A DNA stretch of 64,000 nucleotides, taken from positions 204,454 through 268,453 of the forward strand of contig MBPM02000095.1 in NCBI GenBank assembly GCA_001695595.3. Reading direction: 5' to 3'. This stretch comes from Plasmopara viticola (taxonomy: Eukaryota; Oomycota; Peronosporomycetes; Peronosporales; Peronosporaceae). Position 1 is the stretch's first letter, and each line of letters starts with the position of its first letter. The notes beneath the pieces are model-generated. The model was not told the DNA's origin, did no database searches, and saw nothing but the letters and a program-made list of their open reading frames with translations. The position numbers were made by a program, and so were the translations under genes. Shown here in pieces: positions 43,508 to 55,530 of the stretch.

Positions 43508-45777
43508 ATGGCTGACCGCTTCCCCCATCAGCAACCACCTGTCCAAGGCTTTGGCACCACTAGCGAAGCAACCACGCCCCCAGTAGTAAGGGCCTCACCA
43601 TTTTCGTCCAGGTATACTACTCCCGAGAAGCCAAGCACCGCTGTACTTACATGTAGTCTTTGCCGTATTCACTGTAGCCCCGTAGCGATAGTAAATCAAG
43701 CCCGTCCCGGTTTTGGCGCGCCCGGACAGTTTCAAGGTGGTTAAAATATTTGTTTCGGACAAAAAAATTATGATTAACATGCCGTGTATACTCACGCTGG
43801 TCAGGTCATGCGGTGCGCGCTACTCCGACGCAGCTATCTACACCCCTAGTTCCGCAGCGCCACAAATCGAAAACCATTGCCGGCATTTCGTCCGACATCT
43901 CTTCGCCTCTTTTCGATGACGGACATACCTCCCATCAGGTCGGGATGAGTGATCTTTTTGGACGGCCCAGCCAAAAAGAAGAACGATCAGCGGCTGGCGT
44001 TTTTGCGCAAGCCTCGTTCCCATCTTTTCAGCGACGTCAGTCCAGCCTCGACCCATTCGGCAGCCCCTCTGCGTCAACTCAATTGCAGAAAGATCTAAGT
44101 CAAGTGTCGGGGGTAAAGGAAAAGCTATTTAGCTCCACACTATCTCCACAACAACCGAACCAGCAGGACAATTACCAGAGTTTGTTCCGCAGCCCGGAAA
44201 ACCTATCGACGCCGTCGGTTCCCACGTTATCACGGCATTCGTCGCTCACGTCGTCACAGATCCCGATGCACTCGACATTAAATAAGTTTCTTCCTAATTC
44301 TACTCAAAGCCGAGCAAGCCAACAATGCGCTTCGCCCCGACAGCAATCACCTGCTCGATCATTTGGGCATGTGCAGCCATTTGCTGCACCATTTTTGGGC
44401 TATACAGAAAGTACTCGGTCGCAATATGTTCGAAGTCCCTCTACACTAGCAATGCCATCAGATTCGTTAATTCCTGATACACCGACCTCGCATCAAGTTT
44501 TGCTGAAAGCTCCCTCCGCCGACGAGCTCATCGATGAATTTATGAAAATCCCAGTTGATGGGCGCTTTGCAGCATTTGATATTGCAGCTCTTCTTCCAAA
44601 CAAGTTGCATCTTGAAGATATTCCCGACACTCTTGAAGGGCTAGAAGCACTGTATGCGCAGAAGCGTTGGAAATCGCTGACGAAGAAATCTCTTTCGATG
44701 CTGCAAAAGCCGCCAAGTAACGTTGACGTGACGCTGGAAATTAAGTCATGGTGGCTCGCTGGTTTGATCAAAGAGGGCCACTACGACAACGCTGCCAGTG
44801 TGCTGGACCAAGTTGGTAATCTTGACGGGATATCTTTTTCAGACGGAGTAAGTCCGTTTGCCCAAATTCGTCTATATCTTCTCCAAGCGCTACTAAGCAA
44901 ATGTCAAGGCGATTTCGTAAAATACGAAAAACAGCTGTTCCACCTTATACTGCGACTAAATAGTGCAATCCAAGAGAACACAACAAAATTTCTTTCGAAA
45001 GTTGAAATAAATGTGGCTGCGCGATGGCTACGAACCGCTCAGTTTGCGCTTGCGAATCACCTTGTATACCAGCAGAAGTTTACGCAGGCTTTGAGAATCT
45101 GCTCACAGATTGACGTAAGTGTGTACACTTGTCGACTTTTTGTAACACTGTGCCGATGCTATAATCTCGTGATGATGTTCCAGGAAAAGTTCGTGAATTT
45201 ACAAGAAAAAGGGATTGTGTTGTCTCGTGTGGGGCGTATCCGCTTGCAGATGGGTGATTTGGAAGCAGCAGAAAAGCTCTTTGATGCCGCTCGCTATTGT
45301 ATTGATCAACTAAAGGAGGTGCGGGGTGATGGCTCTACTGTAACAGCGGAAGTTTTCGCTGCACTGCAAGCACGCCTACTCCTGAATGACGGGCTTTTAT
45401 TTTTTGCACAGAACAAGTTGCAAGAAGCGCTTAGTGCATTCGACTCCGTTTTGAACATGCATAATGCACTAACTTCGAAAGCCGATGATGTCGATGCTAA
45501 TCTTTTTTTTGAGGAAGACGTTGTCTGCTCGGCTGTCAACAACTACGCCATTTGTGCGCTCTACTGCTGTAACGTCAAGGCGGCTGTGGCTGCGCTGGAA
45601 CAGACCATCAGGTCAAACCCGAAGCGATTTTTGAACGGGGTTGTTGTGTTCAATCTCAGCTCGCTCTATGATCTTTTGTTTGACAATACCACCAGCAAAA
45701 GCCGTAAAGAAATGATGAAAAAGATCGCTAACATGTACGACCTCGAGCATGTTGATCCGGCAACTTATCGCATTTGA
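43508..45777 (+). CDS. TRAPPC12: TRAPPC12-like subunit of the TRAPP vesicle-tethering complex
   Basis: Three exons are proposed: 43508-43736, 43805-45114 and 45184-45777 (710 residues). Starting at ATG 43508 (MADRFPHQQPPVQGFGTT), the Pro/Ser/Gln-rich N-terminal half is low complexity. The C-terminal half, from about SADELIDEFMKIPVDGRFAA, is a TPR array: KRWKSLTKKSLSMLQ, KSWWLAGLIKEGHYDNAASV, GRIRLQMGDLEAAEKLFDAA, LLLNDGLLFFAQNKLQEALS, NNYAICALYCCNVKAAVAAL, then FNLSSLYDLL. This matches the TRAPPC12/TTC15 layout, including the final FNL..LYDL block. TRAPPC12 works in the metazoan-type TRAPPIII complex in ER-Golgi and autophagy traffic. The second intron has consensus GTAAGT...TTCCAG borders. 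The first is inferred from phase (donor GTGGTT at 43737 or GTTAAA at 43740, acceptor GGTCAG at 43804) and is less sure, so the N-terminal exon is provisional. Confidence 0.85.
43737..43804 (+). other. Probable 68-bp first intron of the TRAPPC12-like gene
   Basis: Needed to join the ATG-bearing exon to the main frame. Donor GTGGTT and acceptor GGTCAG match in phase (phase 1), and the length fits the other introns here. The GTTAAA donor three bases downstream fits equally. Confidence 0.55.
45115..45183 (+). other. In-frame 69-bp intron of the TRAPPC12-like gene
   Basis: GTAAGTGT donor, ATGTTCCAG acceptor, length divisible by three and free of stops, so retention would insert 23 residues (starting VSVYTCRLF) between CSQID and EKFVNL. 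Removing it joins two TPR helices cleanly. Confidence 0.85.
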
Positions 45778-48429
45778 TAAAAGCAAATTGCACATTCGAT
45801 TATGCTTCTGCATTTGAACGCTTTCACGAATGACTTGCATCACCAAAACAAGCTGAATCTCACTCGTACATACCGACTCTTTTTCCGCTTTCTACTGTCA
45901 GACTCACCAAGGCCACCTTAGCGATCCTAGCAAAAAAAATGACGCAGCAAATTGTAGTCTGTTGTGCTTAAGCTTCAAAGTAAATGGTGCGACCATCCGT
46001 GGCACCATGCTGCCGTTCGCATTACCGGAGTCGTGGACAGCGGCACAAAGTATGGAGGGATACAACAGTGCGCGCGATCAGCTTTAAGCGACGATGATAT
46101 TCCGGCCTCATCTTACGTCATACGCTCAAAAGCCTTTAACTTCTTTGATTTATATTAAGCAACGGATCGTTCAGTGGCGGCACACGATGCAGGCATTAGC
46201 AGACTTACTCACTTATTGATGTGAGAAAGCCACGAACACAACGTTATAGCATAGGATTTCTGGACGGATAATGCATTCACTCAAGAGGAACTCCAGCTGT
46301 CGCTGCAGGTGCCAACGCACGATATGCTTGCTAAACTGAGGCGGCAACGCTTTTTTGGGGATCACAGAAAAAACTACTTTTTAAGAAGGCCTCTCTTAAG
46401 AGCAAAAAAATGCTCCACAAAACATATATGGTTATCATACAGATATCTAGCATTTATAATCGCCTCTGTGGCAACAGATTTGGTCAACAACTTGCACAGA
46501 GCAGGCGCGCTGAAGACAAACGACCGGCTTGTGAACAATCGTTTACTATATGCTGTGAAAAGAAGATCAATGTGTGCAATAATTTGCAATTTGAAGCCAT
46601 CCTACTCCGGCCCTGCCTATATGCTAAATTCAGCTTGTGCACTAGAAGTCACGATCCAACTCCTTTTTTTACGACAAAAGCCCACCCCATAACTTCATCC
46701 AATGAGAGAAGGATATCTCACTCTTTGACTATTCACGAATAGTTGGCATGATCATAAGAGGTAGTGAAGAAGGCCGCCAGTCGATCGGGTCATTTCGAAA
46801 TGACCAAGCCCAACTTTAAAAAAGACCCACAGGTATGTCTGCATTTAAATTGACTTCTGCACCTAAGGGCACGCCTGTGCCGTAGGAGGCGAGCCTTAAA
46901 TCTCGCCCACCAGAGAGTCGCGCAGGCAAAGAAACCTTAAAAAGAGTATCCAATCCACCACGGCTGGAAATGAGTGCCCAATGTTCTCCCTGGACTTCTT
47001 GTCCACTAAACTTCCACCTTGAGGCGATAGCTATAGTGAGTACTTACTTGGCCGCTGGACCGCAAGGGCTCTTGATCAAACAAAAACAAATTTATCTTTT
47101 GCAGGCACGCTCCGAAAGATGTTAAACTAGTCGTGAACAAGCGTAAAACTTTACTGATGAAGACATGGTTTCTCGCCCGGCCTGGAAATCTAGGAGAAAA
47201 ACAAAAAAGCGTAGCCAAAGTCACTAAAGCACTGAGCGAGGGGCTAGGTGATTCACCAATTGCCGGATACTAACCGACGCAAGTAGCCGTCCCGTGAAGG
47301 GTCTACCCACTTTATAGACAGCGGGCAAGAGCTCTCCGGCTGATACTCATAGCATCACAAAGATAAATGAGAGTTGAGTTGAAAAGAGCCAATGTTACAG
47401 CGCGACCTTACAGCGGTTATGTGCGTGCTTTTGGCAGCGTCGCTTCGATAACTCAATTGTCATCGTGACTTTTTTGAGCAGATTGATCTGCATTTATCTT
47501 ATAGAACTTCAATTTTTAATCACCACATTACAGCTGAAATTCTTCAATGGTAACTTTTTTCATGTTCCAATGCAAAACCCAAAACACGTTGGAAGAAGTA
47601 TTATTCTTCCGTGAACTTAGAGTATAATATGCTCACCTAGACGATTACGCTCTAAGACATCTTAGCTTCGACATAACGCCAATTCAGGCGCCGAAGACGA
47701 GTGTGGGTATAGAGTCAAGACCAATACAGCTCAGCGCGCGGCAAAAGACATAAAAGCAATCTTCACTTCTAAATTACTTTATGATGACCTGCGAGCTGTC
47801 GTGTTAGATTCGTTTCTACGGTGTTTACAAGGTTTATGGATAGGGGTCATCACACTATCCCACAAAAAGCTTCAATCACCTCTAAAAACACCTCTGTTTA
47901 ACACTAGACTCTACAAGGGATAAACGCTGGCATTGGAGGTCAAGAAGCGACAATGGCCTCTCCTGTCTTGGCTTAGTGACTTTGAAAGGAGAAGAGGAAG
48001 CTCAAGAGCGACCAAATGAACGCGCTTGATATTGTTCTCAAAGCCAACTTGGCGGTCAAGGTATGGCTTTTTTGAAACTACCGAGAGCCTGTTCGACGCT
48101 TAAAGAACATCGAAATGCATTGAACAAGTAACCCATGCGCTTCACAGATTGAATTGGCAGCCGCGCACCTAAGCAAGAGGTGCCCAAAATTCGTCGTAAC
48201 TCCTTCATGTGTAGTGAGCGATAGGCCTTGCCAACCGTTTATAGCGCACAGCTTGATTCATTCGGGCCCCACTTTCATATAAAAACCATTTGTTGATCCA
48301 TTCTCGCCTAATTGACAATGTCGAGAGTAGGAACAACGCTTCAAATGACCTCAGCACTCATATGAGACTCGAAGTCATGAGGATCAAAACAATTCTTTAG
48401 ACGCCCCCGATAAAGTGCTGTCGGCCTTT
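45778..48429. other. Gene-poor stretch with a decayed retroelement copy
   Basis: 47390-48150 is a diverged copy of 29780-30190 in the same order of landmarks. The 46309-46742 frames on the + strand have no domain. No intact gene seen. Confidence 0.4.
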
Positions 48430-48630
48430 CTAAGACCGAATAAGTTCGATTAAACAATTGTTCTCCTTAGAAATACCAAATACGCCGAGGGATGAAAGGC
48501 TGTTTGATTCGTCAATGACATTGTTGAGTGCAAACTCAATTATTGAAAGCTCATCGACCCACATATGCGGTGCCTCGCCGCACACATTGTATAGTGTGTC
48601 TTTCACCACACAATAAGACTTTCTAATCAA
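48430..48630 (-). pseudogene. Gypsy integrase fragment, second family
   Basis: Reads TLYNVCGEAPHMWVDELSII then EFALNNVIDESNSLSSLGVF. It matches the segment after the catalytic Glu in gypsy integrases (W...LP.VEFALNN..H.STG.TPF). Isolated remnant. Confidence 0.55.
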
Positions 48631-49359
48631 GCATTATTTTATATGGTCTGCTGTTGACATCATGACGTGGTTCTCAAAACGCGGCAAACTTTACTGGTAC
48701 CTATCCAGCACCACCGTTTCCGGAGCTTAGTAACCGTATACATAGACCGCCTAGCTATCTAGAAGTACAGGCGCTGAATACACGCAAACATTGCTACTAC
48801 CCTTTTTTTTGGCCAGCCACAGTCAAAGTCAGGGCTAGTTATGGCAGGAATTGCGAAGAAGCCCGCGCGTGAGACGCGAGTATAACTCACCGGCAGGTCT
48901 CACAAGCTCTCTCATACTAAACATAAGTGAGACCACCAATATGTTATGAAGCTCCAAAAATCAACTTCTTTTAAACCCAATGACCGCTAAATTGATCGTG
49001 TTTATAAACCCCTAGCCAAAACTCACCGGATAAAGAAGTGAAGCACGAGATTGACTCTGGACCAGACACGAAGTAATGTGTTGAATAGGCCAATGTCCAG
49101 AAAGCAATGTAGGTTCATTGATTTATTCCTCACCAAAAAGGCAAAGAATGGCATCGCGCAGGAGTCGTAATTTTTGCACTGCTCGCCAACTTTCTGTGTT
49201 TGAGCACCAGACGGCAAGTGCCAACTTATTTTTGCTCATAATAAGCCAAACAGTGCGATTACACTTGTACAAACACGTATAAAAATGTTTTCTTACAAAT
49301 TGTTTGTAAAGTGCAATCATATTGGTAGTTTATTTGCAAAATCGAATGAGGATGGCGTA

Positions 49360-50460
49360 TATAACCCTTAGTGCGCCTAGCTGTATGCTATCGAAGTGGT
49401 AAGTGATATCACAAGGACTATCGAACGCCCCAGAATTGTATATTCGTTCGTATACAATCTTTGTAATCATTAAAGGCTATTGCTCGGACATAATTTGACG
49501 ATATTTTTGCCCTTAGCTGCCTTAAAAAAGACCACTTGGCTCTTAAGGATCGATTTGGCTTTCTGATGTAAGCATTTTGGCTAATGATATTCTTACGTTA
49601 CCTTTGAGGCAAAGGAGATTAGATTCCTCAATTGCTGTAACAAAAATCATGGTTTGAGCAGGCTTCAAGAAAGTGAAAGCCATCGCGGGTTGGCCTACGC
49701 CACGTTTCCAGCGAAGAGCGTGGTGAGGCCTCGCCTACTAATTGTACAAGTATAGTGCTTGCTATGCGGGTCTCGCATAGACATTGTCCGATCTAATTAA
49801 AATGGACATGTAGTAGAGGGGAAGAGCCAGCAACACAATGCTCTTGACAGCATCAAATAATGTTTTCAGCAGGCTCCTTTCCTACCTTTGCTTGATGAGC
49901 CAAAGCCGTTTGTTGTCTTTTGTTACGCTTTTTTACTGTGCCATCGGTTGCGCGTTACTACAACTTCGTTAAAAAGGACTTTGGCTAGCCATCTAATGCC
50001 ACTTAAGGCAGTATCGATTTACCGAACGAGATTGACTCCTTCATGACAAGAAGTTACTTGCTATGAAGTACGCACTGGTAATGCTCCGTCGAATACTAGT
50101 CTAGCACTTTAATGTTCTTGTTTGCGCGCTTTCGCGCTGACCATATATTGAGTTAGCTGTCATCAACAGAATTATAAAGTCTATTGACGAACAGAATCGT
50201 CAGGCATCTTGCAGGCAAGTTTGCTAAGAACCGTGAAAAACTTCAGGATAGTGATCGCAGTTCACGGCCACGGATGAATTTATAAACTGAATTGAATTTG
50301 ACAGATCCAGTCTGAGTCAATGCTTTGGACGATAAAGACATGAAGTATTATATACGTCTGGGGGCAACAACATATATAAATTCCTATGATAGATAATATT
50401 TACCGAATTATCAGGATATACCAGGGTGTCTGAGCCAAGACACAAGACACACTTTTTAAA
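49360..50460 (+). pseudogene. Mixed copia-leader and gypsy RNase H remnants
   Basis: 49360-49640 matches the copia-type leader at 10240-10420. 49840-50080 reads, across frames, QQHNALDSIK then FQQAPFLPLLDEPKPFVVF, the AFDxLKxxLxxAPVLxxPDxxKPF block at the RT/RNase H junction of gypsy elements, followed by a LLAMKYALVMLRR block (RNase H) near 50055. About 50325-50370 matches the copia relic at 12190-12230. The mixture suggests nested insertions. Confidence 0.45.
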
Positions 50461-50469
50461 AGGCTGATC

Positions 50470-50703
50470 TCAAACATCTTTGCCAATATGCTTAAAAAAC
50501 ATTCCTCCAAAACATTTCAAGCAACATAGCATTGAGGTCCTAAACGCCTGATAATTTGAGATCTTGGCATCGCTACTGATTCCCAACGATTTAATTAGTA
50601 TCGCATTGTCTTTTTCTTTTTTGGACTTATGATTCCCGCGCTTGGCAATTTTTCGCCCCATCATGCCAAGCACAGTGTCTTTGCTTATGGTCATTGATTT
50701 CAA
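50470..50703 (-). CDS. Unrecognised short frame (77 codons)
   Basis: ATG start, MKSMTISKDTVLGMMGRKIA, with a basic stretch (KRGNHKSKKEKD) and ending in a Cys/Phe-rich tail. I do not recognise it. It may be part of a transposon or nothing; its only support is an uninterrupted frame with plausible composition. Confidence 0.2.
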   Translation of the reverse strand: MKSMTISKDTVLGMMGRKIAKRGNHKSKKEKDNAILIKSLGISSDAKISNYQAFRTSMLCCLKCFGGMFFKHIGKDV

Positions 50704-51499
50704 ATTTGGGATTCAGTGGCATAGGAATTAAAACTTAGAGGTTAGAAGTTTTAAATAGAAAACTCAATGTCAAAAGATTAAAGAGTTGTCGGAGGATGTA
50801 AAAATCATTGTCTTTGAGTTGTATAGGGCCCCCATTATTGATGCTTCTTCAAAAGACGTTTGAAGTAAACGAAAGAAGAAAAAATAGTCTTGTTACGGCA
50901 CCGTCGTATAAAGCAGATGAGTCCAATGACGTCTCTTAATGACGTGGCTGACTACAACCAGAGCTACAATTGTTGTGTCACTTTTGATATTATACAAATT
51001 CTGCAGAAAATGTCGTATAAATTGGATGTTGCTTGCTAGTTAGGCATTATTTTATGCGTAAAATTTGCCTCTGATGCCTGAAATAAGTTGACAAATTATT
51101 GTCATTCAAATACACATGTTGCAGATGCCGGAGATCGGTCTGAATGGGTTGACGTCGGTCATAGCTTCCGCTTCAGTGATAGTGGCTACAAATTATAACG
51201 TGTGACCTTACAAGCTTTGACCATCCTTCGTCAATTACGTAAACAACGACTTTATGCGAAAAAGCGGCGCATCACGGAAGGTCAAACGGAAATATCTTGT
51301 GGTCAAGCATTCTTGCTCACCTTCAATTGCTCATTTGTCCAATTCCAGATCGACGGCAACAAGCAGCCTCGACATAGCGGGTGTAAAGTTCTAGCAGGCT
51401 GCAAAGACGAGCGCGAGATGGGCCGTGACATGGATGGAGTAAGAAAGTTTGACGCAAAACCTGATCTGACAATGGTTGCGAGACGTTGTTGCTACACCC

Positions 51500-52560
51500 T
51501 CGATCCGCCACTTCACCCGACTGGTCTGAAACGAAGATCATCGTGGCTGGACTTGTCGGCAAAGGCATTAATCGCTTCTTTGGATTGGCCAAGATACATA
51601 GGCCTCAAGTTTGTATCTGATCTATCGTCTCGAATGCTGCATCGATTGAACAAGGCCTGTCCAAATGGCTTCGCTTCGAGATGCAAACATAACTTTAACG
51701 GACCCTCACGTGCAAATGAGACTCGGATCAGCTGCTTCAAGAACTTTGTTCAGTTCAAGCCAATGATGACATGACTTTGAGTACGTTGAAGTAGTTTTGA
51801 TGGACGCGTCTACGGACATTGACTTCACACTCCGAGTTATTCACGAAGGGTTGCATGGCGATCTCTAATTGACGTCATCATGTCCGGTCTTGGGGTCGTC
51901 TTGAAGCTTATTTATTTCGTCTTTGATGACATGGCTCGGCTTTAATTGAATGAATCTGCCTTAGGTACCTTTGTGGCTTCCAGGTTTGCACCACATTTTC
52001 TCGCAAATTTCGAATAAACATTACTATGCGACCATTTTACGTCATATTTGGTATACTATAAGCGATACATTGGCGATGGATTCATTAATCAAAAGAAGAC
52101 AAAAACAAGCTATATGAGCTCAAGCGCTTTCAAGCTTTACTGATTTAATTCAAGCTGCAGTTCACGTTCGACTTCAACGAAAACCAACTTGCGTTTCTTG
52201 GTCTTTGAATCATACGTGATAAAAAGGGTTCATGACAAAAACTCATGAAAAAACTTGGATTTGCACCTGTATTTGCCGGCGACCAGTGCTCATCCGCCTG
52301 GCGGACCAAAGGGATTTGTTTTAGGTTTTATCAGGAAGTACAAGAAACAGAGCACTAATAAACCGACTTCAACCATGTATGCAAGCTATTCTATCGTCAC
52401 GAGGTTATCAGAATAGTGTTCTGAAGATACTTCCGACACTGCTTTACGTCAAGTTTCGAGATTTCAACCATCGTTGTCACAAGTCTTCTTTGATATTTCG
52501 TATGACCCAATGGCCCATCACGTGATCTCCTAAGGAACATATTGATTTTTCAGGCTTGAC
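51500..52560 (+). pseudogene. Dead Penelope-like reverse transcriptase, + strand (relic D)
   Basis: In broken frames the + strand reads FFGLAKIHRPQVCI (~51570), matching the PLE-specific FYGMPKIHK block; GLSKWLRFEMQT (~51651), matching GLSKWLDFMLQP; YYKRYIGDGFINQ (52054-52092), the YIDD catalytic box with one Asp mutated to Gly; NENQLAFLGL (~52178); and KNLDLHLYLPATSAHPPGGP (~52252), matching ALNLYLYPTPSSAHPPD. The order is correct. Its orientation is opposite to the other PLE copies, so it was inverted or inserted independently. No functional protein. Confidence 0.78.
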
Positions 52561-52735
52561 ACGTCTTTGCAGTACGCTACATGTTGACATATCGTCAATC
52601 TGCTACACAAAGCCACCGTCACCGATAAAAATTGTGCCCGACACCACTGTGTTTAGACTGCTCCTCAACACCTGCTGTACGTCTTTTAAAAGACTTTGAA
52701 GTGCTCGTACAGATTTTGGGGTCATACCCTAAACT

Positions 52736-52840
52736 TTGCCTTTTTGTTCGACTTCAAGCTTGGCTTCAATTTTGACTTCAACTTTGACTTCAACTTTGAC
52801 TTCAACACCTTTGACTCCAACTTCGGCTGCAATTTGAAGT
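52736..52840 (+). repeat. 12-bp tandem repeat (TTTGACTTCAAC)
   Basis: Several perfect and imperfect copies of TTTGACTTCAAC between 52736 and 52840, with looser GACTTCAA motifs on both sides (52155-52175, 52890). A minisatellite in non-coding sequence. Confidence 0.7.
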
Positions 52841-54234
52841 GAACTAAAGCGTCAAGTTGACTGCAACATCGCTTCAACATCAATTCACCTTCGACTTTGA
52901 GGTCGGCTATGGTATTAAATGTTTAGCGAATTTTCAAGATTGTCTTTAAAATTCTCAAGTATTAACTTTCAAATTTGAAAATTAAGTTTTGAATGCAATT
53001 TTAATTTATAAACTTCATGTGTGAAACACAAATGATAGGACGACTTCGCTTGCGTGCCAACTACTATCGATAATTACTTTACTTAGCTTCTATTAGCATA
53101 CTTCTCTTCTTTTATTTATTAAAAAAACAAGTGCAAAACGGTCGCTGCAAGTTGATACGAATGCACCAGTTAAGACATTTTTAACTTTTCGTTCTCCACT
53201 TTTAACTAAGAGCTACTTTCGTAGACCCCAGACCCTGAATCCTAGTTAACCAACTGCAAGGCACTTTGAGCGCCCGAACTAGTCAGCGCGGAGCATCAAC
53301 TGGCGCCAGACAGCTCTCAACCACCATCCCGAGCAAGCAAACGCTAGAAAAAGTGCACTTGAACAACTCTTATACGGCCCGATCAAGTATAACATCTACG
53401 CCTACAACGCGGTCTCGCTATTCGCGCTTTGAACGGTCCGTAAAGTGCACACTGCCATTTAAAATCTCGACTTTCGTCATTTGTCCCGATATGACGTCTT
53501 ACTAACACCACCGTTCAAGCGTATTTTTGCACTTAATTCTCACTTTTGCCGTATCCCTCGATCCATCGCAGGTAAGGATATCCTGAAACAGCTAATATTT
53601 CTCACCGAGCGCTTTGCTTGCGTGCGGTCAAATGACGACAATAAAGCAAGCTTGCAGTCGCCTTGCAAACGGCTACCTCTTGTCGGTAACGCCTTGTACA
53701 AGCCACCGCCAAGCACTTGTGCCATTGGTAACACTCTGCAAACATTGCAGCTAGGCAGCATGGACACCATCCAGATTCTACGAATTCACAACCGGCCAGC
53801 AAATACTATTTAGGTACCACAATCTTGACTGGATCCATGAATTGAAGAAAATGAAAAGAACTTTGGCTTAGCAATTATGAGACAGACTCTATACAACGAC
53901 CTCTTAAAAATCTACTTGATTTTAACGATTTTTGACCCCTTAACATGCAATTAGTTGCCTCTTTAAGACTCGAATTCGTAGACTAATTTTTTTTTGCGAT
54001 TTAGCACGCTGTCTTACCGAACTGTGTCAATGCTAGGATCATCGTCGCTTGACTCCATGACGAATGCATGCATCTTTCTTTTGGACTTGCCAAAACTCCC
54101 AATTTATCGCTATACATAGATATACTGTCATTAATGCAGTATTCTTAATGAAAGGTATCTGTAAGAGGCTTTACATTAAGGTGCAGCCTTACCTGCAACG
54201 AACGTCAACAAGATTTCGAGACTCAAACCAGCTG
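52841..54234. other. Subtelomeric stretch without a recognised gene
   Basis: The + strand frames 53266-53505 and 53481-53813 overlap and have no recognised domain. Nothing else assigned. Confidence 0.35.
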
Positions 54235-55190
54235 CTACGAGAGCTTTGCACGGATATAGCTACTAAGAAAATAGATTGAGTGACATTTGACGTCTGCATG
54301 ATTATCTTCGAGTAGAAATTCCGAACCGAGACCGTAGCAATCGAATGACCGTATCTCAAGGTGCCTCGCATTGCTTGTACGTTTCCATCTCGAGAAGATT
54401 TTTCGATGTATTGCATTCATGTCATGAGTGCTGGCTCAAGATTCATGTCGGTAAGCACGACTTGTATGTCTGGTCGAAACTATTAGGGCTCAACCAATGC
54501 TTGTTGTCCAGCAGTTAGGTTGCGTAATCTTGATGGCTGCCACGAAGCGACTGGTATCTCGGCGTGCATGCAAGTGAGATCTTTCTCAATAGCAGGTGTA
54601 CTTGATGGTGGATCATATGCCAAATCGGGAACGTAAATTGTCGAGGCTTGCCTTGACCGGTTGGCCCGCTGTGTAGCGTCTTCAAAAAGCGTTCGCAAAC
54701 GGAGCATTCTGGCAGGTTTTGGGAGTTGTTGCAGGATGTGGTCTGTCGTGAGTCTTTTAGCATATGGACAGTAGATCATGGTGAGTTCAAGCAGAAGCTT
54801 TAATGCTGGAGGCAGCAAGATGTCATCCAAAGTGAAATCATGAGAGGCCAAGTTGCCAATCTCAGCGTCGAGTTCACGGATGTGACCTAGCATAAAAATG
54901 CATATCGCATTAAGATGCGTTGAGGCACTTTACGTGAACTCAAACTCATCAGCTAATTGGTGCGAGATAGCTGGTGCGGCTGGGGGCTTTGCCGGCCGGC
55001 TTGCCTGGTTCCTTGTATCTTGGCCCTTTGGCTGGCTCTTTTGTATTGCGAGGCTTTGACGGACGCGCATTTTTTCTTCAACTTCTGGCTTCTTGGCGTC
55101 ACGTTCGAGGAGCTGTCTTGCACAGTCGATGCTCCATCTTGACCTACGTTGGAGTCTTATGCCGCTTGTAATTGGTTGACTTCGTTTCAA
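54235..55190 (-). pseudogene. 5' part of a dead Penelope-like element (relic C)
   Basis: The minus strand reads a basic, Lys/Pro-rich ORF1/ORF2-overlap-like segment (55190-54930), then NLASHDFTLDDILLPPALKL, STIYVPDLAYDPPSSTPAIE, SWQPSRLRNLTAGQQALVE, and after a frame change FRPDIQVVLTDMNLEPALMT (~54480-54420). These align in order with NLASHNLVPSAVATPPALNR, KIYVPNPSFQP, EPRKLRNLNSRQ and RPDLKVVLTDKNLGPALFT of relic B. Everything after the TDKNLGPA block is lost. Confidence 0.82.
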
Positions 55191-55530
55191 AGAGCTGCCG
55201 ATTCTCTTGCGAGGCTTTTCTTGACGGGACTTGCAATAAAATTGTCATACAAAGTAATTAATTCCATGGTCTCTGCGTCTGAGCGTTTGGCAGCAGCTTC
55301 CTCCCTCTTGCGTGTAAAAACGGCTAGGGTACATTACGCAAATTTTATGAATTTGTTCTTCAGCATTTAGGTCTAGGGTTCAAAATAAATTAGAATAAGC
55401 TGGTTACTACACAAACTTAATTTTTCCTAACGTATATTGTCTCGAAATACTAAATCTTTCGCTAATTTGCTTCATCAGTAGGTTTTGTTATTCTATAGTC
55501 GAACTTATACCTTAATGACAACTTATCAAG

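Noticed and set aside
53266..53813. Overlapping + strand frames as a two-exon gene
   Set aside because: A GCAGGTAAGG junction-like sequence exists near 53568, but neither side gives a recognisable or compositionally convincing protein.
54930..55190. Slippery site in relic C (A-run followed by ATGCGC)
   Set aside because: The A-run is present, but the frames are too degraded to establish the X XXY YYZ phase.
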